Source: Pyrenophora tritici-repentis
Taxonomy: Eukaryota; Ascomycota; Dothideomycetes; Pleosporales; Pleosporaceae
Length of the DNA stretch: 64,000 nucleotides
Direction of reading: 5' to 3'
Assembly: GCF_003171515.1 (NCBI RefSeq)
Contig: NC_089399.1
Location: forward strand, 1,178,001-1,242,000
Part shown: positions 22,901 to 33,381 of the stretch, piece after piece
Layout of the letters: every line of letters begins with the position of its first letter
Numbering within the stretch: position 1 is the first letter of the stretch
The notes under the pieces: generated by a model
Seen by the model: only the letters and a program-made list of their open reading frames with translations
Databases searched by the model: none
Told to the model about the DNA's origin: nothing
Program-made: the position numbers and the translations under genes

Positions 22901-23466
22901 TCACTCAAGTTCAGCGCCATGTGTACTAGCTGGTTTGGATCAATGGGCGGAGAGTGCATTTCGTATGCGCTCTGCCTGGCCCTGGCTACATGAATGCGGT
23001 TGCTGTCCATTTCCTGGGAGTTGACCAAGTCCATGCCAGATGCGCCAGGTGAGCTGGGAGGCGACTGCCGCGTTCTGGGGACCCGCTCCTGCCGTCCTTC
23101 CTTCCGCGAGCTGCGCTTACCCTTTAGGTCTTCGGTGCGGGCGTCTTGGTAGGCATGACGCTGTCGCGGCCCGCTGGCAAAGGTGGAGTCGAGAAGGAAG
23201 GCGCCAGATCGGCGAACGCGTTGCTTACGACGGGCGACGTCTTCCTCTTGCACGGATTCCCTAGTCAGTGTGTGTACCGATCCTAGAGTCGTTGCGCCGT
23301 TGGTTGCGCCTGTGTCGGGCCTTGAGTCTTGGCTTCGCCGCGGGGAAGAGCCACCCTCGCCATTGTCTGTATAGACGCCAGAGTTCCTTGCGATGTACGT
23401 GTGCGAAGATGCGGTCCAGCCATCAGAGTCGCCTGAGCGTCGGCTATCGCTGGAAGGAGCCGACAT
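19906..23466 (-). CDS. large disordered protein with C-terminal membrane anchor, unknown function
   Basis: A single exon of 1186 residues, taking the first ATG (MSAPSSDSRRSGDS) at 23466; an open frame upstream starts only with GTG. Most of the chain is charged and low in hydrophobic residues, with many RS, KK and SD patches, so probably disordered. Three parts look ordered. The first is a helix at about 275-300 (KARAYIELQIEYLRLLEYLP). The second is a block at about 340-440 (RPYNPLQYIRNRRSRARERL, HVHEWVDRVEQYAKH, GWLFTPQELLADAHWLEQGD). The third is a C-terminal region with coiled helices (LAARILVKDLESSTRALQST) leading to a hydrophobic end of about 45 residues (EWGLVAVMWCVWLIVVLVGS, then VFGMGLGVIRWLLWL). 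That fits one or two membrane passes and a tail-anchored or hairpin topology. I do not recognise the family and assign no function. Confidence 0.8.
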   Translation of the reverse strand: MSAPSSDSRRSGDSDGWTASSHTYIARNSGVYTDNGEGGSSPRRSQDSRPDTGATNGATTLGSVHTLTRESVQEEDVARRKQRVRRSGAFLLDSTFASGPRQRHAYQDARTEDLKGKRSSRKEGRQERVPRTRQSPPSSPGASGMDLVNSQEMDSNRIHVARARQSAYEMHSPPIDPNQLVHMALNLSESRRRHVNAGQLMASQPRAASGTQREASFSNYGAGGSLRQYLNEQRRASRNISPMGKSSPTRHMSTSIQRSGSIPFLSSQTINPSAATLARVDKARAYIELQIEYLRLLEYLPPLKPDANAPGNFVVSSNNVPGSPQAQLTRVPSYAGKQHQLGRPYNPLQYIRNRRSRARERLALDHPPEEFEHVEHVHEWVDRVEQYAKHATYRRDDAVQLPKLHPDHDIVPAPPNKPARPHKGWLFTPQELLADAHWLEQGDNKMLVENRHGRKIFPPREVQQKDLLHPRASIETSDKRRKSWIDGLPSIALDPTTGDESDKGSERGRKRRLLPALRTDSPRGGKHSRRGSRLRTHDDSDSSDSEPDTRKRKIRVITDPEHNTGPLALLLEQQAKQYQDKSPAFISPDTPNKWGRDEDITSDGKPSRDSLEVPRPTNGFAYIKDHANFKKPPKPRPKSSLTIDNIEPRSSLDNQDSTAPSTPHAKQFGHVGSDLSSPASRSGSQTRKSKRSKFNNIFHSHEHSEEHKHELRPDTAETDKKGRSRQTSEETSDEKHIGTAILAAPGAVMNLLGHRKNDSVSSLPSPEKLRRRETQEPHSAVTRFFKGVKNEGTKVGDIIFRRDRADDSDSDTMSDRNSVEFDDDVATKAKSVKRPTINRISTTDTEGSVTSLHKDRNHLDLPSFRPIHSIDDENSDQEHHISRQTRERKDSRSPRLDRLLPPRMDLGTISGNSSQASLSSIHSNSQDRMNQVLARPGVTGESLPPTGLRNAQAASRQRSGSRPGPTGRHWSITDNGDHDGDRKNNANMVTQSDIARVRALFLCSGVKAKEIVRRAQAQRNPPEFLLRAAATSKIQLYPVSTKEEHVLAARILVKDLESSTRALQSTLESFRDKAIQQLTNQISSLQSTVDSDLMPRILEGGDEAVRITSEVSGRGPLQVKQITDDIDRMIRARRRRMRWVRSFGWMLVEWGLVAVMWCVWLIVVLVGSVKRVFGMGLGVIRWLLWL

Positions 23467-26400
23467 GTCTCGTGATTGCGGCTTGGTCACCTCGAAAGGC
23501 TAGGGGGTCGCATGGCGATAAGGTAAAAGGCTGCGCGAAGCAGGGGAGCTGGCGCGTGGGGCGGGATTTCGTCAGTCGCTACCTTCAGGTATACATACTA
23601 CGTCGTACGGTGGCCAGCATATGCTTTCATATGTGGGCGTGGTTTGTATCAACTCCAACTTCGATGTTGTGACGAAGGCGTTGAATGCAGCGTCGGAGTG
23701 TATGACTGCCAATTGCCGTTTGTACCCCTGTTTCTGCCCGAACCGCCAACAGTGGGTCCGTGTCTACAACACCATTTGCAAACAATTTGCTTGTTCACCA
23801 AAGAGATTAACATATCAAGCAACAACAACAATAACAACAACAACAACAATAATAATAATAACAACAATAATAATAATAACAAACAAACAAACCACATGTC
23901 CGGTACCCCAAATTCATTGAACCCTTCATCGTGTCATACCCTCAACAGACGATAGCTTCCAAGACTGACAGGCCAGTTCCTAGGAATGCACTAACAAACT
24001 CTTTATCTGGTAAGCCTGTCTTGAGCTGTAGACTAGGTAAGTCACGTACTTACCAAGCTGGAGGACCGGCGTTGCGTTGATCTTTGCCTGAAAACCAGGC
24101 CAGGGGTCTATCAAGCCTTTTGACCTCGCTTCGAAGCCTCAACAACGCTTTGAATTTCGGCATTACTGTCTGTACGTAAGCCCCGAAGATGCACTAGAGA
24201 TGCGCACAATGCATCGTCTGCAGGCTTGCGGCCATGCTGCGCTGTCAAATACCCATTCGTTGAAGCATCACGTGTTCCCGCCTTGCCCCACAACTCTGTA
24301 TCCTTTAGTCTGAGCATCTCCCGTGCAAAACAGTACTCCACGCATCCGCACTCTGCAGCGTAGCTCAAAGTGGCTCAAGCCCATGTGCAACAAGCGTGTT
24401 TTGTTCGCCAAGTGCTGCCGTGTACGTCCAGTTGGCATATATACCGCTCACTCTCCAGCGTTCGAAATGCTGCACGAGGCTTGTTTGTGGTAAGACGGCT
24501 CTTGTCTGTTGGGTCATTGCCGTCTAGTCGGCCCTTATTCACTTCGCACCAGGACACTCGTAGGGTACTTTAAGTCAGACACGCAGCCCTGTCCTACAAT
24601 GGTATTTGTTGGGAAGCATTACTGCATCATCGGCTTCTACTTCCAAGACATGTGAAATCCATTACTAGCCCTTTCGGGAACTCCGATCTACTCCGGTTTC
24701 TACACGTCCAAGTACAAGCCATGTTGAGAGGGGCTCAATCCAAAGAGGCGTGTCACATCTTCAGCTCGTCTCCCGAAAAACTGACCGTCTGTCACACTGC
24801 GTTCTGGCAACGAACTGGATGCCCATGAGCGCCGTCGCCTGAGATGTGTAGGACTGCGTTTGTATTAGTCGTGTATGGTGACAGTCGGAATCAGGAATCA
24901 AGTGCGAGCCAAGCGGAGAGGATGCAGAGCAAGTATGGGCCCAGAGTCTATACCAACACCAGTACTTGTCTTGCGGTGAAGCCGTTGCACCCCACCCCTC
25001 CCGGTCCGCAACCAACCGTATGAACCGACGTATACCGCACTTTGCAAGCCGTTGGGCATGCTTGAGACATGGAACACGGGTCCATGCCAGCGCCGGCTAG
25101 AAAGCTTACGAATCGATAAGCATGCTTTCGTGTCGTTTGCCTGGGCAGAGCATATGGGGCAGCGGCAGACGGAAGGCTGACATGTAGCGGGCGGAGCATG
25201 TCCAGGTCACGTCGCAGAAGTGTTGTAGCATCGTCAGATGAATGTCATCAATGGCATGCCTCGTGCAGAAACGGGGCCGCAGGTGGCCCTGATACGACGC
25301 AGTACATATTGTGGATATGGCGCGATGCACAATGTCATAGGGGCCAAGAAGAGTACCATACCCTTGGTAGGCTTCCCTCGGCGTCGGTTCCAAACTTCCA
25401 AACGGTAAATAAGGTTTCGTGGCAGCTTGATGTCAGCTTCGGACCCATGGCCACCGATCTTACGCCCGACGCCCATTTGCCGTCTATCGAAAGTGAAGGG
25501 CCAAGCTTGGGCTGGGGTTGGCGAGGCGGACGTCAAGGGTCAGGGTGAGAGTTGTGCCCGTAATGTCTTCATACATTCGTATTGCGCCTCACCTGAGACA
25601 TGGCCAGCTCGGACCAGAGAAGCAGCGGGAGCCAGGTGAATTGAGGCTGGCGTCGATGAAGGATGGCAGCCATGTTGTGCTTTCCAAATGCAGGCCAAGC
25701 AGACCATCGGTTTGCAGTGCAGCTGGACTCGAGGCTTGGACAAAAGACCAATTGGGTTGCAAATCGGCGACTCTTCGTAAAACAAAAAAATGTGTCTCGA
25801 TGCGCTGATTCGCCCATGACCTCGGCTCCGCTTGGGCCAACAGAAAGGCGGACTGTTCCGGAACTTAGTCGCAGTAAGGCTGAAGACGGCAAAAGGCACG
25901 AGCACGAGGGTGGGGAGGGGGAACTGCGACGGCTGCCCGCCGCTGATGCCCGTAAGAAGCAATGATGAGATGGGTCGAGTTTGGGGTTTGTGATGCGAGC
26001 CCAAGTCGTCACGTTGATTGTGTAGCTCTCCAGACCGACTTGCGACCGCCAGCAGGCCGGAATAGGAAAGGCACGACGACCACAGCAGCCATGCTCGCGC
26101 TAGCAAGCTCGCAGCCCTCTGTTCTCTTAGACTTGCAGTTCGTCACCATGGCGGCATGATCCGAGCCAGGGTTTGACGGCATCCTTCGTTTCTTTTTTAT
26201 TATCTGGCCGAGTGGCCTGGAAACCGGTCTCTCTATACGCGGCGTCCCCATGTGATTCGCCCTGGCTCCCATGGACGTCGTTCAGCCTGAGGCAGATGCT
26301 CCAATAAGCACTCAGCTCGCCAGCCTGCCGCTTATAGCGTGGCTTGCAGCTCCAGGTTCGCCCACTCATGATGGGAGACGAGGCTGACTGCGCCATTCCA

Positions 26401-26687
26401 GCCTCGTGCGCACCTCGACTGGACCCAGCAAAAATCGGGATATCTTGTAGCCTGGCCCCCCGCGCTCCCCCAGATCGACCTGGAAACACACGACACCTTC
26501 CTAGTACCCCAAGCGGCACTCGTGCTATCCTCTAGGCCCGTCGCATCTAGCTGCCGCTGAAGCTGAACTACACGCCCCACCAGTACATCCTGCCAAGTCT
26601 TGACTCGACTCACCTGGGACGGAACCGGACAAAGCCGCCGTATCCCAGCCTTTTCAGACGCTTGGATTATCACTTACCATCAAATAC
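23467..26687. other. 3.2-kb region without a recognised gene
   Basis: This lies between the divergent starts of the gene at 23466 (-) and the zinc-finger gene at 26688 (+). A trinucleotide tract occurs at 23818-23893. ORFs of 90-188 codons on both strands (for example 25540-26106, minus) overlap one another and show no recognisable domain. It is likely two promoters plus spacer, with room for a non-coding or very short gene I cannot see. Confidence 0.45.
23818..23893. repeat. AAC/AAT trinucleotide microsatellite
   Basis: A tract of AAC, AAT and AAAC units without interruption by other codon types, about 75 bp long. On the plus strand it would read as poly-Asn or poly-Thr, and on the minus strand as poly-Leu; neither is part of a credible gene. 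It lies about 350 bp upstream of the start of the gene ending at 19906. Confidence 0.9.
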
Positions 26688-27431
26688 ATGCCTCCGACGA
26701 GGTCCAGAGCCAGAATGAGAGAAGGCGCGGCCAAAACCCCGACGGTTACCACTACCCAAGTTAGCGAGCCATTAGAGCCGCCTCCAGCTCCAAGAGCAAC
26801 CGTTGTGACAGCTCCTAGCGTTGAAACCACATCCAAATCCTCGCCAACATCAGAGGCAAATTCAAAAGCTCCGTCGCGCAGAGTCTTGCGACTGAAGTGT
26901 CCCGTCTGTTCTGACTATCCCGATGGCTTCCGCAGTGAGCATGAGCTACGACGTCATACCAACCGCGTGCATAAGAAGACGCGGAAGGTATGGGTGACCA
27001 TCGACACTTCGCCAGACAAGTCGTTCCTTGCCAACTGCAAAGCATGCCAGACTGGGAAGAGGTACAACGAATGCTACAATGCTGCAAGTCATCTCCGCCG
27101 CATGCATTTCCATCCCCACAAACGCGGCGAGAGAAAGATGACTGCTGCAGAAGCTCGGCGCGGCGGCAAACCAGGTGACTTGGATCCTCCCATGGATGTG
27201 CTAAAAGCCAACTGGCTACGAGAGGTCGACGAGACCCTGGGGGACGACAACGACTCGGGAGAGGCGGACGTAGCAAGCTCGTCCCTATCTCCACCTCGAA
27301 CAGTGCCACCGCAGTTGCAGCAGCCGACTGCCTCGATCAAAACCGAAGGGAAAGCACCGCCGACACCGACTACGCCGTCTACCCGTTCGATGGCCATAGA
27401 CAGCATTGTGGACAAAATGGACGCGTCCTGA
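26688..27431 (+). CDS. C2H2-type zinc-finger protein (DUF7896-like)
   Basis: A single exon of 247 residues. The first 65 residues are Pro/Thr/Ser-rich. A C2H2-like finger follows, with CPVC, then ELRRHTNRVH (about residues 70-95). A second unit has NCKACQTGKRYNECYNAA and SHLRRMHFHPH (about 115-145). The second unit is the pattern of the domain often found in fungal nuclear proteins beside C2H2 fingers (DUF7896). The tail is acidic and Ser/Pro-rich, with no other domain. A role in transcription is the obvious inference, but no target is known. The ATG at 26688 is the first in frame; an upstream 5' exon cannot be excluded. Confidence 0.75.
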   Translation: MPPTRSRARMREGAAKTPTVTTTQVSEPLEPPPAPRATVVTAPSVETTSKSSPTSEANSKAPSRRVLRLKCPVCSDYPDGFRSEHELRRHTNRVHKKTRKVWVTIDTSPDKSFLANCKACQTGKRYNECYNAASHLRRMHFHPHKRGERKMTAAEARRGGKPGDLDPPMDVLKANWLREVDETLGDDNDSGEADVASSSLSPPRTVPPQLQQPTASIKTEGKAPPTPTTPSTRSMAIDSIVDKMDAS

Positions 27432-28539
27432 GCACAAAACCCACACTAGGCGGGACGCTGCCGGAAGGGTCTGGAGTTGTATCTGTTCTGCGATTTGGAC
27501 TATGGCTTGCCGGAAGCACACTCACGGAATGTTCTCGCGAGGCTCGAGTCTTCTGGCACTATTGGTGTTCCCTGACACAGTGACTGTCTCACTCAGCGAG
27601 CGAGACGAGGGTGCAAGACGGCCGTAATCTTCTGCATGTTCGCACTCGTCTGCTGGAAGGTGCATGGAAACACCAGGCCTCTCTTCGGCTCAATATGGAG
27701 GTTGCGCATTTGGGCAAAAGTGTTTTGGCGTTGAAGGCGTGAGGGGCTTTGGGGGTTTGTGGATAGTGTACCACGACGGTCATGATCTGCGAGCGAAGCG
27801 TCAGACGGCGACCAAGATCAACGCTGAAATCTCAAATGCATGTGTTGAGGGGGCGAGGCTCTGTCTTAAAAGCTTGTGTTCTGTTGTGTACGTTCGCGTC
27901 ATGGATAAGTGGATGCAATACAGTGGCGAGGCAGGCAGCCTCAAGCGCTTAGTAGTGGGCATGCCATGTGTGGTGCTGGGAGAAGACATGGGGAGCACAG
28001 TGGGCAGTCGTCACTTAAGTAGCAATAGCAATCCCGCGACCAGGCAATGTATGAGGTTAGGTTCAGCAAGCGAGCGACACATGATGTGAGGTGCAATTAA
28101 GATGTCTGTCGATCAACAGAGGGTACTTGGGTAGTGGCGGGTCGGTACTGCCGCGGACGGGGCTCGTGCGCAGCTGTGTGCTGCATCGTCAATTCCCTCC
28201 AGAGCCACGGCAACGGTACCAAAGCTTTCTTGCAGCGACCACAAGGCATGTGAGTAGAGTGATTCGGCAAGCGCCCACCGCATTCCATGTCCGCTTTTGT
28301 ACAGGGCGAAGCTAATCATATCGTCTAGGTCCACGCCGCCGCCTGTCATGCACTTTGCCATAGCCGCGCCTAACTTGGTCCTATCCGCGCGCTATCAGGA
28401 TTTGCCATGGCTGTGTCGCCTGCAAACCCCAAACGTCCCACGAGTCTGAGTCGCCATCCCCGCAACCAGTGTGCACTTCGCATGCGAACCACTATAAGAC
28501 CAAAGGTACATAGCGTCTGGCTCACCTTGTCCGCCTGCC
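27432..28539. other. intergenic region
   Basis: About 1.1 kb between two plus-strand genes. A 141-codon ORF at 27664-28089 has no recognisable domain and an unconvincing composition. Nothing else was seen. Confidence 0.45.
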
Positions 28540-29988
28540 ATGTCTGTGCCACGAGCATACCGTAATTATGTCAATCTGGGCAGACTGTACAGCATGCCAC
28601 CATACGCTATCACACCTTCCCGTGGCTTAGTCAGGTCGCGTAATACTGTAAATCTGGGCAACCTATACGCATCCAGCAGGTCTCTGACCCCGCCAGGATG
28701 GGCTTATTTTGACGATGGCTCCGTCTTCATACTTCCAGCCAGATGGTTGCCTCATGATGTGTTCGAGGCCCGCATGAAAATTGCTGCCCATTTTGTGAGC
28801 GAGCCGACACCCAAGATGCAGGAGATGAGGCACAATGATCAGCGGCGAAAGCGCTGCATCATAATCAAGTAAGTGAGCCGACCTCGCTGTCCACCCATGC
28901 GTCCTAACAGCTTTGTTAGCAAGAACGGGAGGGAGGTGCGCGAAAACATATATCGCCTCGTTGCCCGCAACGCACAAGACTTACAAAGTCTTTCTGTAGC
29001 CGATTCGCCTTTCGAAAACGTCCAACTCCAACTTGATCCCACAGGAAGTCGACCAGTCTCCGCACGCTTCAGCGACGCGATGCCATTCAAACAGAAACAT
29101 AGGGCGCGGAACAGCGAAGCACTAGAAACGTTTAGAGGCACACTTATCGACGGTGTTTTGCAGCCAAACGTGCGCCTGGGAAACGGCCTGCGCCTGTCGA
29201 ACAACTACGACTTCTTGGACCCAGAAAGCACAGAGAGGGGCACGAAAGCTACTAAACGACCAAAAGGTGTGGCTCCACCTCCAGAACCACTTGAGAAGCC
29301 GTTGTCCCAGTCAGACGTGCGTTCCTCGCGGAAGCGCCCACTGGCCCCGGAATCAGACAGGCCCCGGCTTCTAACCCGATCTCCGTCTCGACTACTTCCA
29401 CGTTCACGCGACCTCGAGCGCCGGGAGGCTCAAATAGCCGAAAGAGAGCGAGAACTTTTACAGATACAGCAGCGGCTTCTGCTTCAGACTGTGCGGAGCC
29501 AACGATCTCTATCCCGTCGGGACCGACCCGTACGATCCCCGCCACGAGAGTATAATACTCAACACGACCATCGAAGACAACGACCAACTAGTGCACACAT
29601 TGATGATGACTCTACTTCAAAGATTGCAGATATCGAGGCACGAGAACGGGCCCTTCAACAGCAAGAAGAGTTGTTACGGTACAAACGAAAGGCTTGGCTT
29701 CTAGAACAGAAGCTCGCTCAGGCTACCGGACGTCCTCCGTCTAAGCGCGTGCCTAGTCATCGCGATGTGGGTGTGGAAGAGTACAACGCACCATCTCCTC
29801 ACGAGCCTCGACTTGATCAAGGAACTGCCATGTCAAACCCGCAGTACGATCTATCGGATGGTGATACATCCCCTGGCCACGACCTCGGCGACATATCTCC
29901 ACCAGACGCCCTCCAGAGCCTTCGGTCTCGCATTCAGCTACCAACCAGAGGCAAGCTACGTTCAAACCAAGGCCCACGGCGTGGCTGA
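28540..29988 (+). CDS. hypothetical protein with Arg-rich coiled coil
   Basis: Exons 28540-28868 and 28920-29988 give 465 residues. The start region contains an internal duplication (YVNLGRLYSMPP and TVNLGNLYASSR, about residues 9-48). A compact segment follows (GWAYFDDGSVFILPARWLPHDVF, quoted only to its start GWAYFDD). After residue 190 the chain is Arg/Ser/Pro-rich and disordered, with a coiled coil (DLERREAQIAERERELLQI) and a second helical stretch (IEARERALQQQEELLRYKR). It ends in an RG/GR-rich tail. The family is not recognised. The intron is GT-AG. Two acceptors 9 nt apart (after 28910 or 28919) are both in frame and would add or skip FVS. The later one sits better relative to a CTAAC branch site. 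Confidence 0.65.
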
Positions 29989-30965
29989 AGATCGGAATCA
30001 TGTTGCCGACGAATACCGCAACCACATCAATACACACCGACCTCTTCCGCCGACTTGGCCTGAAGTGTTGGTACAATCCCCGTGTGACTACTCGCGCTGT
30101 CCTCCCCTGAAGAATCTCGAGCATATTTCACTTCACGCCGTCAACGCATCATGTCCCAATTTACTGTACAATATTCCTACGCAACTCACATATGATACCC
30201 GACCCACAAAGTGTACATGAAATAGAATTTAGTTCAGCAAGAAAAAAAGAAGAATGTCGCCAAAGTCGCCGTTTACACAATTACTAATCCACTAGTACTC
30301 CGTTGGTATTTGGCGTCCCAATCGGGGAAGCAGCCATACCTTCCCGATTTCCACACCTGCCTTGAAATGACAGGCCAGAGGGAAAAGACGAAAAAAAGTA
30401 ACAACCGGGGGAGGGGCAGGGGCGTACCGGTTCTCCACAGTAATCGCCGGCTCTAGACCCCTTTGCCTTCCATACGGTGTTCCCGAAGTATCTGAGACAA
30501 CTATTGTTGCTTTTATGCAAGGAACCTTGACGGTAATTTTGGATATGTGGATTGATATTGGTATTTCGGGTATCTGAGATCTGAATCTGGTCATTGGGAG
30601 ATGTTACTTCCGAGCCAATAGACGAGGCTACATGAACAGGAAAGAAAAGAAGGAACTTCTCGCAGACGGAAGTTTGTAGTACAAATATATCTCCTTTGGG
30701 AATGACAAAAGAAAAGAAAAATTGAAATGAGATGAAATGAGATGAAATGAGATGGAACGGTTTGCTGCACTGGATTCCAACAACGCCTACGCTTTTTGGT
30801 ATATCGAATGAGGATGAAGAACAACAAAAAGAAATGGGTATACATGGAAGATATTTGTGTAGTGGTTGATGTTGTGATGGTTTTTTCGAGGCCAAGGCCG
30901 CTGTAGTTCCTAACTCTGATTATGGAAATATATGTTTTCCTTTCTGCTGATATTACTTGGAAGCT
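29989..30965. other. convergent intergenic region
   Basis: About 980 bases between the coiled-coil gene (+) and the receptor gene (-). It holds the two 3' UTRs and a 10-bp tandem repeat at 30721-30754. A 203-codon minus-strand frame at 30284-30895 is low-complexity (Phe, Ser, Ile-rich) and is not credible. Confidence 0.45.
30721..30754. repeat. 10-bp minisatellite (about 3.4 copies)
   Basis: Tandem units of ATGAGATGAA, with slight variation at both ends, in the 3' flank of the receptor gene. Confidence 0.8.
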
Positions 30966-32322
30966 CTAGTCCTTTATTAGCGGTATCCCCGCGTCCATTT
31001 CCTTTTCGTCCGACGTCTCGACTTGGACGCTCGTCTCTGTTACGATACTAATGCCAGTATCTTTGGTTCTGATGATGGAGTCTTGTGATCCTGTTCGCGT
31101 AGGACTCTCCTCGTTTATTGTGCTGCTGCGCTGCGTCTCAATCATGTGACTGCGGCCCCGGCGATGCTCGCTTAAGTGTGATGACCGTTTGGTGCCGCCT
31201 GTGATGGTGACGGTGCGTGCGTTGGTTGTGATTCCGTCGTTTTTACCGACAGACTGGAGGCCAAAGTGGCCTTGTTCGGTGTCGCCGGGGCGCGCCGCGT
31301 TGGTCAGGTTGGCGGTGAGTGTTTGGTTGTAGTGTCCTGCGCTCAGGTCTCCGGAAACTAGTACACGTCTCGTCAAGGTGTATAGGAGTGCGTCGATCCA
31401 CCCGCAGGAGGTGAGTAGGCAGCCGGCAATGATGTAAAAGTTCTCAGACATGGGTTCCCCTGTCATAGCCACCATGCGGCCCACGGCGATAGGTAGTGTC
31501 AAGATCACGTAGACAGCCGGATACATGACCATGAATTTATTCGCGCGTGTGAGCTTTCTGGTGTCGTTTGCGACGATGTTTCGAATACGATGGCGGAGGT
31601 GGAAGAAGATGTGTGCGTAAATGATGATTGTGCCGAACTCAACAATGAATATCCAGAGGTAGTGGAGCCAGAGTCGTTCTCCCTGGTATTCACTCGAGAC
31701 CCAGCACTATTTGATGTTAGTCTTAAAATGTCACATCTGTCTATGATGAGTGGCTTACCCAAGCTGCTGCACGAGCAAAGTATCTATCCCGATGCATTGC
31801 CGGCCCCAAGACTGTGAGAAATAGAGCGAAGAACCATATCGATAGAATCGCCACCACGAACCACAGATAAGGCAGCTTGTATCCTTTGACCACGCCCAAC
31901 CATGTGTGTATTCCAATTGCAAGCACGAAGAAGCCACTTGCAACATCTCCGATTTGCAAGAACCAGGCCTGAATAAAACACGCTCCGGTTGGTGCCAGAA
32001 TCTTGTTGAGTCTAAGCCAATGGAAGGATATCGAGAATGCAATTGATTGTTGAAGATCGGCAATGAGGAGATTGAAGATAAGGATTACGTATTGGTTGTA
32101 TCCGACGTATTGTCTGTAATGCCTTCGCCATGATATCATTCGTTGTGTGATGAAGCCCAGTAATGCAGCGACAGAGAATAAACTCAGCATTGCACACACA
32201 GCTAGCGGGACCATGCCTGCCTTGTAGGCAGGCGTGAGTGGATCCATACTGTCAGGGGGTTGGAAATATTGCTCATCAACTGTCCTCGAATCCAGAATTG
32301 AGCTCATATCGTAGGGTGCCAT
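30966..32322 (-). CDS. seven-helix G-protein-coupled receptor, nutrient-sensing (Git3/Gpr1-like) class
   Basis: Exons 32322-31759 and 31706-30966 give 434 residues. Seven hydrophobic helices are readable: PLAVCAMLSLFSVAALLGF, YVILIFNLLIADLQQS, QIGDVASGFFVLAIGIH, LWFVVAILSIWFFALFL, YLWIFIVEFGTIIIYAH, YPAVYVILTLPIAVG and IIAGCLLTSCGWIDALLY. The N-terminus is short, and a Ser/Thr-rich cytosolic tail of about 130 residues follows, typical of a receptor with phosphorylation sites. The LIADLQQSIAF and CGWIDALLYTLTRR motifs resemble fungal GPCRs related to glucose receptors Gpr1/Git3, or to the cAMP-receptor-like group. The subclass is uncertain and the ligand unknown. The splice (GTAAGC..TAG, 52 nt) joins AAAW to CWVSSEY in frame. 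Confidence 0.75.
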
Positions 32323-33359
32323 GGTTGCAGCAGACGACGCGTCTGTGCAGTCGAATTCGAAAGCGGGACGGCTCGAGAGTAGGTAGGGAAGTGATAGTGT
32401 TGCAAACTCATCAAGACGCCATGTTTTGGAAGAGCGGCAATGGGCAAATTATTTTAGGGACGAAGCGAAGCCGGCTCCGTGCCGTCTGAATATCCAGGAA
32501 ACAGGTCCACGGTCTCTGGGCCAATCAAGGGGTGCCAGGCAAAGACTCTTTGTTGGTCAGTGAGACAAAGTCGAGTAGATGGAATGGTTTGCGGTGCGGG
32601 TTGTTGATAAACAGAGAACGTGGTCAATACTCGGTATCTTCTCCGCCAAAACGTCCTGGGAAGAGTGGTCAATGTGAAGGATATATGGATGATCTCAACA
32701 GGGCGGGATCCGATAAATAATCCGGTGGACCAGAGGGCCTAATATGGACATAGATGCTTATGGCCAGAAGGAGATCGCCCAACAGACTACTGTACCAGGT
32801 AAAACGGAGATGCAGGTGCACCAGCCGCGGCATGTTAGACGGCATAGACGGGTGCCAGACGATCGCTAAAGCACTGGAGTGCGCCACGTTGACAGGGTTA
32901 GTGGAAGTAAGTTACAGTTTGGCGTCTTGCGCTCCTGCGTGCCCCCCTAGCATCCGCTCCCTGTCGTTGAGCTAGCGTATTGCGAATCGAGCAATGTCCA
33001 ATACTACCGAGTCGGTCATCCCTTGGATACGAGAGGGTGGGACGAAGAGCTGCCTGTCTGACATTTGTGGGAACTTGAAAAAATCTTTCGTTGACCAAAA
33101 AGCAGGCTTCACTCTGAGGCGAATAAGAAATTCAAGAGGGGAGAAGTGTGGCGGAATGTTGGAGCAGATGTCGCGTGCGAGTTTCAAGCCACTTCGGATC
33201 GAGGAAAACAACATCAACGAAGCCTCCACGTGGTGCACGGCCCTGGACGATGCCTCAGGACCGCTGTCTCAGGATCAACACTGTCTGTGCATGCAGTTCC
33301 AATAGCGACGATGATTTGCGGTACGCATAAAGTGGTGCCAACTACGGTAATCGCCGGGT

Positions 33360-33381
33360 CGTATGTACTTACTTACATACG
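33360..33381. repeat. short palindrome (8-bp stem, 6-nt loop)
   Basis: CGTATGTA and TACATACG flank a CTTACT loop. The match is perfect, but it is too short to name a function. Confidence 0.6.

Noticed and set aside
25540..26106. 188-codon minus-strand ORF
   Set aside because: Shadowed by equally long frames on the same and opposite strand, with no domain, and rich in Ser, Leu and Cys as expected from random frames.
30284..30895. 203-codon minus-strand ORF downstream of the receptor
   Set aside because: Low complexity (Phe, Ser, Ile), overlaps the 10-bp tandem repeat, and lies where two 3' UTRs converge.
32994..33305. 103-codon ORF from an ATG
   Set aside because: Somewhat protein-like, but without domain, splice signals or a credible neighbourhood; left as part of the gene-poor region.
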